64,000 nt of DNA from Prado023 sp963798745. GTDB taxonomy: Bacteria; Actinomycetota; Actinomycetes; S36-B12; CAIYMF01. Shown piece after piece: positions 25,147 to 34,036 of the stretch. Below the pieces are notes generated by a model, which did not search any database, was not told the origin of the DNA, and saw only the letters and a program-made list of their open reading frames with translations. The translations under genes and the position numbers were made by a program. Position 1 is the stretch's first letter, and each line of letters begins with the position of its first letter. The stretch is from NCBI GenBank assembly GCA_963798745.1, contig CAWCUF010000003.1, positions 744,001 to 808,000 on the forward strand, written 5' to 3'.

Positions 25147-27465
25147 ATGCACAGGCTCATCGCCAGCGTTGCAGGTGCCGCGATCTTCGCCCTACCCGGA
25201 CTCACCGTCGCGTCGTTGCCGGCAACCGCTGCACCCACCGTGGCACCGTTGCCGACACCGAAGGACACACCCAGGGACAGCGACAACATCGGATCGTCGC
25301 TGAGCAAGAAGCAGGATGCCGAGCGGACGCGCGCCCAGCAGATGGTGCTCAAGGGTGAGACGACGCCCAGGGGCAAGAACCAGGTCGTCAAGATCGCCCC
25401 CGGCCAATATGTCGAACTCGCCCGCCAGGACGAGGACTCGATCTTCACAGTGTTGGGCGAGTTCGGCGACCAGGAGAGCCCCTTCGGCGTCCTTCAGGGT
25501 GGGAAGGTCGGCCCCCTTCACAACACGATCCCCGAGCCTGACCGCACCGTGGACAACACGACGATCTGGGAGCGTGACTTCTCGCCGGGCTACTACCAGG
25601 ACCTTCTCTTCTCGGAGACGAAGGGTGACGTCTCGATGCGCAACTACTACATCGAGCAGTCCTCCGGGGTCTATGCGGTCAACGGTGACGTGACCGCCTG
25701 GGGCAAGGTGCCCTACCGGGCCAAGCACTATGGCAGCAACTACTGCGGCGGGATCGTCTGTGCCCAGACGTGGCGGTTCGTCGAGGACTCTGTGAACGCC
25801 TGGTATTCCGGGGCCGTGGCTCAGATGGGCAGCGAGCAGGCCGTCAAGGACTACCTGGCGCAGTTCGACGTGTGGGACCGCTACGACTACGACGGTGACG
25901 GCAACTTCGACGAGCCCGATGGCTACATCGACCACTTCCAGTCGGTCCACGCCGGCGTCGGCGAGGAGACCGGCGGCGGAGACTACGGTACTGACGCCAT
26001 CTGGTCGCACCGCTGGTACGTCCAGACCACCCCGATCGGTGGCGGCGGGCCCAGCGTCGGAGGCACCGAGATCCCATTGGGGGGAACGGAGATCGGATCC
26101 TCAGGCCTCTGGATCGGTGACTACACCATCGAGCCGGAGAACGGCGGCGTCGGCGTCTTCGCCCACGAGTTCGGCCACGACCTGGCCCTCCCGGACCTCT
26201 ACGACACCTCGGGCAACACCGGGGGCGCGGAGAACTCCACCGCCTTCTGGACCCTGATGAGCTCAGGCTCCTACGGCAACACTGGCAAGCCAGAGGACGG
26301 CATCGGCGGCGAGCCCACCGACATGGGCGCCTACGAGAAGTTCTTCCTCGGCTGGCTCGACTACGACGTGGTCAGCAAAGGGCAGAAGAAGACCCTCAAG
26401 CTCGGCCCGGCTGAGCATGCCACCAAGAAGTCACAGGGTGCCTTCGTCCTCCTGCCCGACAAGGTCACCCCTCTGAACCTCGGCGACCCCTACGCCGGGG
26501 GTGCGTTCTACTACAGCGAGAAGGGCGACAATCTCGACAACTCGATGACGAAGTCGGTCACCGTGGGGGACGGGGTGTTCAGCGCTCAGGTCCGCTACGA
26601 GATCGAGGACGACTACGACTACGCCTACCTCACCGTCGACGGAGAACCTGTTGAGACAAGTGAGTCGACGACCGCTGACCCCAACTCTGCCAACCGGGGC
26701 TACGGGATCACCGGAGACTCAGGCGGCGATTGGGTCGGCCTCACCGCCGACCTGTCGACCTACGCGGGCCAGACGGTGGACGTGGGCTTCGAGTACATCA
26801 CCGACGGGGCCGCCGTGGAGACGGGTTTCCAGGCCGACCAGATCACCCTCGACGGCACGGTCATCGGCAGCGCTGAGTCTGACGAGGGCTGGAACTTCGA
26901 CGGGTTCCGCACGACGACCGGGTCGGAGGAACAGTCCTTCTTCAATGCCTACATCCTGGCCAACAGGCAGTACGTCGGTTACGACTCGGCGCTCAAGACC
27001 GGTCCGTACAACTTCGGCTTTGGGAACACCAAGCCGGACTGGGTGGAACACTTCCCCTACCAGGATGGGCTTCTCATCGACTACTGGAACACCCAGTACG
27101 CCGACAACAACGTCGGGGACCACCCCGGCGAGGGTCTGGTCCTGCCAGTCGATGCCCACCCCGACCTTCTGAGGTGGAGCGACAGCACCCTGATGCGCCC
27201 GAGGATCCAGTCCTACGACTCAACCTTCGGTACGCAGAACACCGACGGGTTCACCCTGCACCTCAATGGCGTACCCGCCCAGGTGCCGTCGCAGAAGGCC
27301 CAGCCGGTCTTCGACGACACCAAGTCGTGGTGGACGGGTGGCTCGGTTCCTGGCCGCTACCAGCCGGGCTGGAACGGGGTCAACGTGCCCCAGACCGGCA
27401 CGACAGTGCGGGTCGTCAGCGAGAACCGGAACGCCATGTTGACGGTGTCTGTCAACGGTCGCTGA
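25147..27465 (+). CDS. Secreted M6-family metalloprotease, immune inhibitor A-like
   Basis: A 772-residue preproprotein. A Sec signal peptide covers about residues 1-28, followed by a charged propeptide. The M6 catalytic domain shows DGYIDHFQSVHAG, a zinc site FAHEFGHDLALPDLYD (His340, Glu341, His344), and ENSTAFWTLMSSGSYG, the usual M6 Met-turn region. C-terminal beta-sandwich domains follow (YDYAYLTVDGEP ... VGFEYITDGAAVETGF). Substitution of Gly by Ala in the HELGHxxGLPD consensus is minor. It should degrade host or environmental proteins outside the cell. It has its own promoter and a strong terminator, so it is monocistronic. Confidence 0.92.
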   Translation: MHRLIASVAGAAIFALPGLTVASLPATAAPTVAPLPTPKDTPRDSDNIGSSLSKKQDAERTRAQQMVLKGETTPRGKNQVVKIAPGQYVELARQDEDSIFTVLGEFGDQESPFGVLQGGKVGPLHNTIPEPDRTVDNTTIWERDFSPGYYQDLLFSETKGDVSMRNYYIEQSSGVYAVNGDVTAWGKVPYRAKHYGSNYCGGIVCAQTWRFVEDSVNAWYSGAVAQMGSEQAVKDYLAQFDVWDRYDYDGDGNFDEPDGYIDHFQSVHAGVGEETGGGDYGTDAIWSHRWYVQTTPIGGGGPSVGGTEIPLGGTEIGSSGLWIGDYTIEPENGGVGVFAHEFGHDLALPDLYDTSGNTGGAENSTAFWTLMSSGSYGNTGKPEDGIGGEPTDMGAYEKFFLGWLDYDVVSKGQKKTLKLGPAEHATKKSQGAFVLLPDKVTPLNLGDPYAGGAFYYSEKGDNLDNSMTKSVTVGDGVFSAQVRYEIEDDYDYAYLTVDGEPVETSESTTADPNSANRGYGITGDSGGDWVGLTADLSTYAGQTVDVGFEYITDGAAVETGFQADQITLDGTVIGSAESDEGWNFDGFRTTTGSEEQSFFNAYILANRQYVGYDSALKTGPYNFGFGNTKPDWVEHFPYQDGLLIDYWNTQYADNNVGDHPGEGLVLPVDAHPDLLRWSDSTLMRPRIQSYDSTFGTQNTDGFTLHLNGVPAQVPSQKAQPVFDDTKSWWTGGSVPGRYQPGWNGVNVPQTGTTVRVVSENRNAMLTVSVNGR

Positions 27466-27487
27466 TCGCTGAGCACGCCGGGCACCT

Positions 27488-27535
27488 GCACGGCGAGGGC
27501 CCGCCGGGACACGACCCGGCGGGCCCTCGCCGTGC
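27488..27535. terminator. Very strong hairpin after the InhA-like gene
   Basis: A perfect 21-bp stem (left arm 27488-27508, right arm 27515-27535) with a six-base loop ACACGA, 22 bases past the stop codon. It contains GGGCCCGCCGGG pairing with CCCGGCGGGCCC. There is no U-run, as is common for actinobacterial terminators. Confidence 0.75.
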
Positions 27536-28279
27536 GTCGACGTTCCATGCCCAGTCGTGACCGGTGGGGAAGGCTTAGCCTCAATCCGTGATGTGGCCCG
27601 ACGTGGGGCGTCGGCCGCGATGCCATCGAGCAGCAAAGTCGTCCACGGTGACGACGTCGGGGTCGTTCAGGGCCGCTGCGAGGATCCGGGCGTTGGCCAG
27701 GTCGGCGTAGCCCCTGCAGGCGCCACAGTCGCAGCCGCCGGCGGCGAAGCCGTTGCTCGGCACCGTGGCCCCGTGCCCGCGACCACGATCAGTGGTGCGA
27801 ACCCCCCCAGATCCTGCTACGGCTCAGGCGAGTCGACGCACGTAGCATCACATCACAGAGAGTGAGCGCTCTGCGCTTCGATTGGGACCCGTAGTGCTCA
27901 AGGGCGTTGGAGGCACCAGCCGAGCAGTGACCGCTGTCGGGCGTGAAGACTTGGGTTATGTCGCCGACGCCGACCCTGTTCTTGCAGACGTTGTGGGCGT
28001 TGACCGTTGGTTCCCGGCGCAGCGGGCCGACGAAGGTGTTCGATGCTCATTGGACTGCCCTGCGGGAAGCCCGCATCGGGCATGGCGCACCGATGGAGTC
28101 GCGCGCAGTGCGATGCGTCCTTCTGAGCCGATAGGACGCTCCCAGGGCATCAACCCGGCCAGGCGATCCCCGAGGTGGGACTGTCGGATCTGATCTCGGT
28201 CTCCGGCAGTGGTCAACACGCTTCGCCATGCTGATCGTTCGCCAGCACGGATCAGTCGCTCGGGGTGAGCCCTTCCCCA
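27536..28279. other. Degenerate stretch without intact gene
   Basis: Only short open frames occur. The minus strand at 27581-27763 could encode about 60 residues (CDCGACRGYADLANARILAA), which I cannot assign. The plus strand near 27885 reads LGPVVLKGVGG, faintly like the tail of a nucleotide cyclase. Both are best treated as scraps of lost genes between the protease and the IS110 relic. Confidence 0.35.
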
Positions 28280-28760
28280 TGCGGCTGCAGCGCAGGAGGC
28301 CGGTCCCTGGTTTCCCGGGAACTGGCCTCTGACGCGAAGATTCGGTCACGCTGCCGGCTCGGGTGCGGGGGTGAGTGAGAGCCACCAGATAGCCCATGTG
28401 GCGGAGTGATTGGATGCCTCGGTCTTTCCCGGCTTCGGGGTGCAGCCGGGTGTAGAAGTCGGCGCCTGGGTCGTGGTAGAAGGTGCCGTTCGTGGCCATG
28501 TTCCAGATCGCGGTCAGCATCGCTTCTCTGGCGGCGATCGCCTTCATCGGTCCGCGGCGAGCGGCGGTGCGGCGGTAGCGCACACCGGGGTAGGTGTTGC
28601 CACGGGCTGCGGACATGGCCGCGACGCCGAGGGCGCCTTTGAGGTACCGGTTGCCGCGTCGGGTCTTGGTCGACTTGACCCGCCCGGCGGACTCGTGGGA
28701 TCCGGGGCAGGTCCCGGCGCACGAGGCCAGGTGGCCGCGCGCGCACTGATGTGGGTGCAG
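28280..28760 (-). mobile_element. C-terminal relic of an IS110-family transposase
   Basis: Minus-strand frames read HLASC-like PGTCPGSHESAGRVKSTKTR, RGNRYLKGALGVAAMSAARG, then MKAIAAREAMLTAIWNMATN and GADFYTRLHPEAGKDRGIQ. This is the C-terminal Tnp_IS116/IS110/IS902 part with its closing region. At least one frameshift is present and the N-terminal DEDD catalytic domain is missing. It directly interrupts a TetR-family gene on the same strand. Confidence 0.75.
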
Positions 28761-29005
28761 ACCTGTGCGTAGGCGGCCAGTACGTCGGGGTGTGTCTGCG
28801 CCTCCCAGACGGGACGGAACCAGGGTCGTTGTGCCACGGGCACCGGCTCGTCGTCCCCGGCGAGGGCTTGGTTGAGGACCTGGCGCAGCAGCGCCGGCTT
28901 GGTCCCGAAGGCGGCGGTGACGGTGGCTCGGGCGACACCCGCGGCTGCCGCGACATCTGACAGCGAGGTAGCCGGGCGGTCTGTGCGCAGCTGCCGGGCG
29001 CGCAT
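28744..29005 (-). pseudogene. TetR-family regulator cut by the IS110 relic
   Basis: The readable part contains the TetR helix-turn-helix SLSDVAAAAGVARATVTAAFG and the start of the ligand domain (TKPALLRQVLNQALAGDDEP, then LAAYAQVCTHISARAA). It then runs straight into IS110 sequence. The first helix of the DNA-binding domain is also eroded. It is a non-functional fragment. Confidence 0.7.
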
Positions 29006-29082
29006 ACTGGGGTGTGGCAACATCATCTGGAATCTCGCGTCCCCGTCACGCCAGCAGCCCCTTCCAGCCTGAGCCGGCGTCG

Positions 29083-29235
29083 GTGATCGAGGCTTATGCG
29101 GTCGACGACCGGGTCTCGCATGACTCATACGGGTTGGGTCGGGTCGTGAGGCTGGACGCAGGCGGGGCGACGGTGGACTTCATGGGCAAGACGGTGTGGA
29201 TCACGACGCCGTTCCGCAAGATGACCAAGCTCTAG
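29083..29235 (+). CDS. Short SH3-like (CarD-type fold) conserved protein
   Basis: A protein of about 50 residues from a GTG: YAVDDRVSHDSYGLGRVVRLDAGGATVDF, then TVWITTPFRKMTKL. Similar 60-residue proteins with 'VGDRVxHDxYGLGRV...F' are widespread in actinomycetes and resemble the small beta-barrel of CarD/TRCF. They are uncharacterised. No clear ribosome site is seen. It survives intact between a cut TetR gene and an IS481 relic, so it may be under selection or merely recently isolated. Confidence 0.55.
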   Translation: MIEAYAVDDRVSHDSYGLGRVVRLDAGGATVDFMGKTVWITTPFRKMTKL

Positions 29236-29239
29236 TTGT

Positions 29240-29480
29240 ATCCGGCCGTCACATCGGTGACGGTGCGCGGCGCGGCTGGTCGGGTGTCCGCCGCGCCCGG
29301 TGTGTGCTCGTCGAGTGTTGTAGTGCTCGAGCCAGGGGTCAAGGGCGGCGGCTCGTTCGCTGTTGCTGGTGAAGGGTTGCGAGTAGGCCCACTCGACCTG
29401 GCGGGTGCCGCCGTCGGGGATCTGACCCAACTTCTTCACATCCAGGTGGATCAGGTCCCCGGGAGGTTACACCAGCGCGG
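29240..29480 (-). mobile_element. Relic of an IS481-family transposase
   Basis: The minus strand reads GDLIHLDVKKLGQIPDGGTR, the first catalytic Asp region of IS481/IS3-like integrases. It is joined directly to VEWAYSQPFTSNSERAAALDPWLEHYNTRRAHT, the last part of the same enzyme. The centre is deleted, and the remaining tail shifts frame. It is dead. Confidence 0.75.
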
Positions 29481-30209
29481 GGCACGCGTTCCTCAACGAC
29501 CGTGAGGCGGAGAGACCACGATCCGGCCCTGTTCGCCGTGCTCGGCCGCGTCATGCATGTGGGTACGAGCCCGACGCCGGCAGCGACACCCGGGCCCGGA
29601 TCCTGCGGTTCTTTCCACCGACACCGCACCCCGTGAGCACCCCCGGAAGGGTGTCCGTGTCCACTTGTGGGGCGGTCCCAATGCCGGAGTGGGTGGTGCG
29701 CAGCGCAGTGACGGTTCATCGCCGAGTCGGGTGGCCGGCTTTGCGCGACCGGGCCTCGTTGGCTTGTCGTCGAGCCGCACGTCCCTTGGGCCGGGTGAAC
29801 CAGCAGGTGACCTCCCGGTCCCGGTCCACGGGTGGGACACCCGAACTCATGACGGCATGATCAGAACACAGACAAGTCCTCGGCGTTCTCCAACGCGGGC
29901 CCGTGAATCGGTCGCACTCCCGGTTCCGGTCAGGTCGTCGGGCCCGTCTCCCGCACCGCGGCGCACCTCTGTCATGGCTGTGTCGAGATCTGTAAGCAAC
30001 GAGTCGCACGCACCATGCCACCGCGTCCGAGCGCGAGCGGGCCACGCCCGACTCGACCAGTGTGTCCAGGACCAGCCGTTGCGGCTGGGCCAGCCGGGTC
30101 ATCACCGGCACGGCCAGCCGGGTGAAGATCTCGGTCGTCTCCCTCCGCGGCGGTGCGTCCGCAAGCGGCGATATGCAGCGCCTGTCCGGCTCCTCGTGCA
30201 GCGGCGTTT
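29481..30209. other. Degenerate stretch with a possible helix-turn-helix scrap
   Basis: No complete gene is present. On the minus strand around 29,990-30,150 a coding-like piece reads FTRLAVPVMTRLAQPQRLVLDTLVESGVARSRSDAVAWCVRLVA without a stop. It resembles short actinobacterial proteins of unknown, possibly antitoxin-like, nature. The part before it (29,500-29,850) probably holds further eroded transposase sequence. Position right after mazF is suggestive but the frame does not join it. Confidence 0.3.
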
Positions 30210-30536
30210 CTAGGCTCCGAATCCGAGGAATACGAGCAGCCGCCGCTCGAACTCGACCAAGGTCGTTGCTTCGAGACTGCCGAGCACCGTCCGGGCGTTG
30301 CTTCTGCGCACGGTGGTGATCTTGTCGACCATCAGGTAGCTGTCGTGGCCGAGGCCGTTGGACTCGCTGACGAGCACCGGGACCCGCAACAGAGGTGCGT
30401 CGACCTCGGTGGTGGTGAAGGGGCAGACCGTCACCGAGTCCGTCGCATCGAACCGGTCGTCCTGAACGACGAGGGCTGGCCGAGGTTTGCTGGCATGGAC
30501 GCCACCGGCGACGGTGACGATGTCCCCGCGTCTCAT
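30210..30536 (-). CDS. MazF/PemK-family toxin (endoribonuclease)
   Basis: A 108-residue protein. It shows the family start MRRGDIVTVAGG, SKPRPALVVQDD, the strand VTVCPFTTTEVDAPLLRVPV, YLMVDKITTVRRSN and a hydrophobic C-terminus. The RP and T/S residues of the RNA-cleaving pocket are in place. It should cut single-stranded mRNA when free and be held inactive by its partner. Its start overlaps the antitoxin stop by four bases, the usual TA arrangement. Confidence 0.9.
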   Translation of the reverse strand: MRRGDIVTVAGGVHASKPRPALVVQDDRFDATDSVTVCPFTTTEVDAPLLRVPVLVSESNGLGHDSYLMVDKITTVRRSNARTVLGSLEATTLVEFERRLLVFLGFGA

Positions 30537-30736
30537 TCGTCCCAGTCGACCGAGACGGCCTCCACGAAATCCATGTCGTCACTGTCGCGATCGGCGGCCG
30601 CAACGACTGCGGACTGGCGGTGTGCCTCGGCGGCGAACTGTGGTGAGCGTACGTCGGGTACCCAGATCTGGACCGGTCGCAGGCCTTGGGCTCGCATCCT
30701 GGTCCGGTATGCGCTGACGCGCTCACGTACGGCCAT
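30533..30736 (-). CDS. MazE-type antitoxin, DUF3018-like
   Basis: A 67-residue protein. The N-terminus RERVSAYRTRMRAQGLRPVQIWVPD is a ribbon-helix-helix-like DNA-binding part as in DUF3018 antitoxins. The acidic tail (DRDSDDMDFVEAVSVDWDE) would wrap the toxin. It is encoded first in the pair. A perfect palindrome lies just upstream and probably serves its autoregulation. Confidence 0.85.
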   Translation of the reverse strand: MAVRERVSAYRTRMRAQGLRPVQIWVPDVRSPQFAAEAHRQSAVVAAADRDSDDMDFVEAVSVDWDE

Positions 30737-30744
30737 AGAGCAAT

Positions 30745-30756
30745 GTTACATGTAAC
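30745..30756. promoter_or_regulatory. Perfect palindrome upstream of the antitoxin
   Basis: GTTACATGTAAC is a perfect 12-base palindrome placed 9-20 bases before the antitoxin start. This is where an RHH-type antitoxin or the toxin-antitoxin complex would repress the promoter. Its A/T content stands out from the surroundings. Confidence 0.7.
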
Positions 30757-30839
30757 GTGGGGACTCGTCCAGCGCGCCGGCGCCACCGCCCAAGCGGGCT
30801 GCCCGACGTGCTCGACAGCCGGCGAGGGGCGTCGGCCGA

Positions 30840-31240
30840 GATGTGAGGTGGGACGGTCGTCGAGCAGCCTCGCGCTGCTGGCCGACGCCGGTTCACCGAT
30901 GTCGCCGGGATCGGCCTGGAACACCAGCATGATGCCGCCCGCGACTGCGGTCGGATCGGTCCACCGCTGCCACGCCTCAGGATGAACACCGCGATCCCGA
31001 ACAGCAGGACGGCGTTGACCACCGCCGCGAGCATCTCGAGGCCGTAGTAGCCGAACGTTCGCTCGACCGTCGCGGGACGGGCCGCGAAGCTGACCGCGAG
31101 CACCGCCCCTGGAGCAGAACGTCGACAGCATCACTGAGCAGCGTCCAGGTGCGGGGCAGGCCGGATTCATCATCGCCGCCTTCGCAATCCACGAAGGCCG
31201 CGAAGCCTGGGAAGGCGAACTCGCCGAAGAGGACGACCCG
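30840..31240 (-). pseudogene. Decayed CDF-family cation transporter
   Basis: Minus-strand frames give a block ending TWTLLSDAVDVLL, then VSFAARPATVERTFGYYGLEMLAAVVNAVLLFGIAVFIL, then EAWQRWTDPTAVAGGIMLVF in a shifted frame. This is the helix 2-4 region of cation diffusion facilitators. The metal-site helix 5 and the C-terminal domain are absent, and at least two frameshifts occur. The preceding text FGEFAFPGFAAFVDCEGGDD belongs to something else, so the locus is also chimeric. Confidence 0.7.
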
Positions 31241-31409
31241 CAAGGGCCCGCGGACAATAGATGGTGCCCCACCGGGTACGGAGGCGCCCTCCTGACGGCG
31301 CCCAGCCCGCGGCGGTGTGACGCGTCCGCTGGGTGCATGCGTGGACGCGCGATGCGTATGGTCGGTTCTGCCCGCCTACTTGCCTGTGGAGAACGCCGTG
31401 TCGAACTCG

Positions 31410-31832
31410 TCAGGGTGAAGCGGTAGCGCGCCACAGCAGCACTGCCCCGACCGCGTTCACCGGTGCCCACCACCGCTCGATAGGTGAGCGCGATGCTGCG
31501 TTCGCCAGCGCCCCCACAGCCAGGTAGGCAGCGCTGCCGCGCAGTATGCGCGTGCGCAGTACCGGGTTGGCGGGGTCTGGGGATGCGGCCAGGGCCGCGA
31601 TCGCGCCGAGCAGCACCGCTGATCCGCCACTGGCCGCGCGAATCCCGGCGGGGAGCGTCCCCTGGCGGCGGCCACCCCAGGCTGCTGCACCCCATGGCGC
31701 ACCGGCGGCCAACCCGACCTGGAACAGCGCTGCACCACCGAGCACCACCGCCGCCCCACGACCTGCCCGTAGCGCTGAGAGCCCACCCACTCCGCCACCG
31801 TACCGGCTATGCAGTGCGCCGACGCTGGGCAC
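31410..31832 (-). CDS. Small conserved membrane protein
   Basis: About 140 residues from a GTG, with four hydrophobic segments. The block GAALFQVGLAAGAPWGAAAWGGRRQGTLPAGIRAAS is characteristic of an actinobacterial membrane-protein family I have seen without a function. The frame remains open further upstream, but that part looks noncoding. It lies between the CDF relic and the sulfide dehydrogenase genes. Confidence 0.5.
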   Translation of the reverse strand: MPSVGALHSRYGGGVGGLSALRAGRGAAVVLGGAALFQVGLAAGAPWGAAAWGGRRQGTLPAGIRAASGGSAVLLGAIAALAASPDPANPVLRTRILRGSAAYLAVGALANAASRSPIERWWAPVNAVGAVLLWRATASP

Positions 31833-32337
31833 GTGCACGGCTGTGTCCCCAGCACGCTGTCGGCCTGTCCGTGGGTCTGCGCGGCTGGGCGGGGTTGCCT
31901 GCCGGATCATGTAGGCACGACGGCGAGGGTCAGCAGCAGCGCCGCGCGATGCTGGCGGCGGTTCGGACGTGGTTGGCGCGAGTTCACTCGCGCCGGTTGA
32001 TCTGCCAGTACTCGACCCCCTGGCTGGCAGCGGCGCCGATGCCAGAGGTGCCCGCGGGCCGGCCGGAACCAACATCAGCGTGCACCGCCCCGAGAACTGC
32101 GTCCACAGGCCGGTGTGCCGCGGGTCAGGCGGAGCGTTCTTGCTGGAGTCGCCAGCGACATCCCGGCTGCAGTCAGGTTCGCCCGCAAGCTGGCCACAGC
32201 CGACGGCGGCGCCGTCGTCGACGAGCAGACCGAAAACGGACCTTGGGAACCGTTGCTCTACCGGTACAGGCCCGGGCGCCGCGCGAATCCGGGGGATGTC
32301 CACGAAGCGCTGTTGAGGGGACCCTTCGACGAGCGGG
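31833..32337. other. Intergenic stretch, no gene recognised
   Basis: The plus strand near 31,930-32,030 reads RRAMLAAVRTWLARVHSRRLICQYS, and near 32,180-32,260 FARKLATADGGAVVDEQTENGPWEPLLYRY. Both are short and unassignable. They may be more gene debris. There is no clear terminator for the sulfide dehydrogenase genes on this side. Confidence 0.35.
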
Positions 32338-33669
32338 TCAAGTGCCGAACGTGTCGGACATCAGCACCCTGAACCACGTGTTCATCTGCTTGTAGTTGCC
32401 GGTGGTGATCGCGGGAGCCTCGACCGGTTGCCCCGGGGCCGCCTTCATCGTCTGCGACACAGGGTCGTAGTGGTAGACGACCGATAGCCACGACGCGGTG
32501 GTGGCGGTGATCGGTGAGTAACAGGCCGAGTTCGTCACTGGCGCGGAGTCCACGGGGAGCGCCGGCGAGGACAGCAGCCGCACCAGCGCGTCCGCGCACA
32601 CCTTGGCCTCGGAGTTCGCCACGTGCCCGGCCTTCGGCTGCGTGGTCGCGGACGCATCCCCGAGCACGTGCACCCCCGACACCACCGTCGACTCGTACGT
32701 GAGCACATTCACCGGGCAGAACACGCCACCGCCGGCCGCGGGCGCCGTCGCCAGGCCAGAGTTCCGGGCGATCTTGCCGGCGGTGTGGTTCGGGATCACG
32801 TTCAGGACGTTCCCAGTGAAAGAGCCGGCGGTCGTCACGATCTTCCCCGCGTCTGCGTTGACCGACACCACGGTCGCGTTCGGCACGTACGAGACGACGC
32901 CAGCGTGGATGTTGTTGAACGCGGTCGAGAAGTTGTGCGGCTCCGCCAGGATGCCGGCGTTGGCGTCCAAGACGTACACCTGCGGCTTGTTGTACCCGGT
33001 CGACCGACGGTTCTTCTTGATCCAGTCGGCCACGACGCAGGCCCGCTCGTACGGCCCGGGCGGGCACCGGTAGGGCGCCTTGGGGATCGTGAGGAGGAAC
33101 GTCCCGTTGACCGGCATCGCGACGAGCTGGTCGCGCAGCGACTGGGTCTGGGGCCCGGCCTGCCACGCGTGCACGACCTTCGCCCGGTTGGCGGCGGTCC
33201 CGGTCAGCCCGGGGATGGGGAGGAAGTCGATGCCCGGCGCCAGCACCAGCCGCGCGTACCGGATAGTGATCGGCAGTCCGGACGTGTTCGTGTACGTGAC
33301 GGTCCGCTTGGCCGGGTTCACGGCCGTGACCCGCCCCCGGAGGATGTTCACACCGTACGTGGACTTCAGCGTCGACCAGCCGAACTTCAGACTGGACAGC
33401 GTCCGCTGCCCGTTCAGGACGAGGTTGCTCATGATGCTGGACGTGTAGTCGGGGTTCGCGTCGATGAGCGTGACCGGGATGGTCCTGCCGCTCCACAGGC
33501 GCACGTACTTCGCGACGCTCGCCCCGGCCATGCCGCCGCCGACCACGACGACGGGAGCGACCGCGCCGTCCGCCGAGGTCACCTCGCGAGCCGCGGTGGG
33601 GCCGGCCACGCCGACAGCCGCAGCGGCGCCGGCCAGGCCGAGGAAGCGACGACGACTCAACTCGGTCAT
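32338..33669 (-). CDS. Flavocytochrome c sulfide dehydrogenase flavoprotein subunit (FccB-like)
   Basis: A 443-residue protein with a Tat signal (SRRRFLGLAG) and an FAD Rossmann motif PVVVVGGGMAGASVAKYVR. Two conserved cysteines lie in APYRCPPGPYERACVV, and a third (GGGVFCPVNVLTYE) matches the disulfide partner of FccB. The C-terminal FCSD flavin-binding domain is also present (VTNSACYSPITATTASWLSVVYHYDP). FccB oxidises sulfide to sulfur or polysulfide outside the membrane and passes electrons to a c-type cytochrome. The cytochrome gene lies 10 bases upstream on the same strand, so the pair is an operon. Confidence 0.88.
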   Translation of the reverse strand: MTELSRRRFLGLAGAAAAVGVAGPTAAREVTSADGAVAPVVVVGGGMAGASVAKYVRLWSGRTIPVTLIDANPDYTSSIMSNLVLNGQRTLSSLKFGWSTLKSTYGVNILRGRVTAVNPAKRTVTYTNTSGLPITIRYARLVLAPGIDFLPIPGLTGTAANRAKVVHAWQAGPQTQSLRDQLVAMPVNGTFLLTIPKAPYRCPPGPYERACVVADWIKKNRRSTGYNKPQVYVLDANAGILAEPHNFSTAFNNIHAGVVSYVPNATVVSVNADAGKIVTTAGSFTGNVLNVIPNHTAGKIARNSGLATAPAAGGGVFCPVNVLTYESTVVSGVHVLGDASATTQPKAGHVANSEAKVCADALVRLLSSPALPVDSAPVTNSACYSPITATTASWLSVVYHYDPVSQTMKAAPGQPVEAPAITTGNYKQMNTWFRVLMSDTFGT

Positions 33670-33679
33670 GAGCAGCTCC

Positions 33680-34036
33680 TCACGGCTTCGGCAGGGACGC
33701 GAAGTAGGTGGCGATCGTCAGCAGCTCGTCATCGGTGTACCCGCGGGCCTGCGCGCCCATGATCGACGAGTGGCTCTGCTGGTCGTGCATCTTCTCCATC
33801 ATCGACTTGACCGGAATGCCAGCGAGCTGGTTGAACGACCCGTTCATGCCGTTCGTGCCGTGGCACTGCATGCAGTTCGACGCCAGGAGCCGCCCGGTCG
33901 GGACCACACTTACAGCGTCGACCCGCATCGCGCTGGTGACCGACCCGTGCAAGGTCATCAGGACCGCCAGGCCCACCCCGATCGTCAACCCTGACCGGTG
34001 CCGATGCACGAACCGTGGAACCCCTACGCCACTCAT
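33680..34036 (-). CDS. Monohaem c-type cytochrome, FccA-like partner
   Basis: A 118-residue exported protein with one N-terminal membrane or signal helix, a haem-binding CMQCH motif near residue 56, and two candidate Met ligands (SIMGAQARGYTDDEL preceded by KSMMEKM). The ending DDELLTIATYFASLPKP is typical of class I cytochromes c. A GAGGAG site precedes the ATG. It should accept electrons from the adjacent FccB-like flavoprotein. It has a single haem where many FccA proteins have two. Confidence 0.88.
   Translation of the reverse strand: MSGVGVPRFVHRHRSGLTIGVGLAVLMTLHGSVTSAMRVDAVSVVPTGRLLASNCMQCHGTNGMNGSFNQLAGIPVKSMMEKMHDQQSHSSIMGAQARGYTDDELLTIATYFASLPKP

Noticed and set aside
27880..28190. 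Possible nucleotide-cyclase tail (VVLKGVGG)
   Set aside because: A single short phrase in a region of debris is not enough to name a gene.
29716..31695. A 659-codon minus-strand open frame
   Set aside because: It runs through several unrelated relics and over the toxin and antitoxin genes in another frame, with low-complexity Arg/Pro-rich sequence. It is not a protein.
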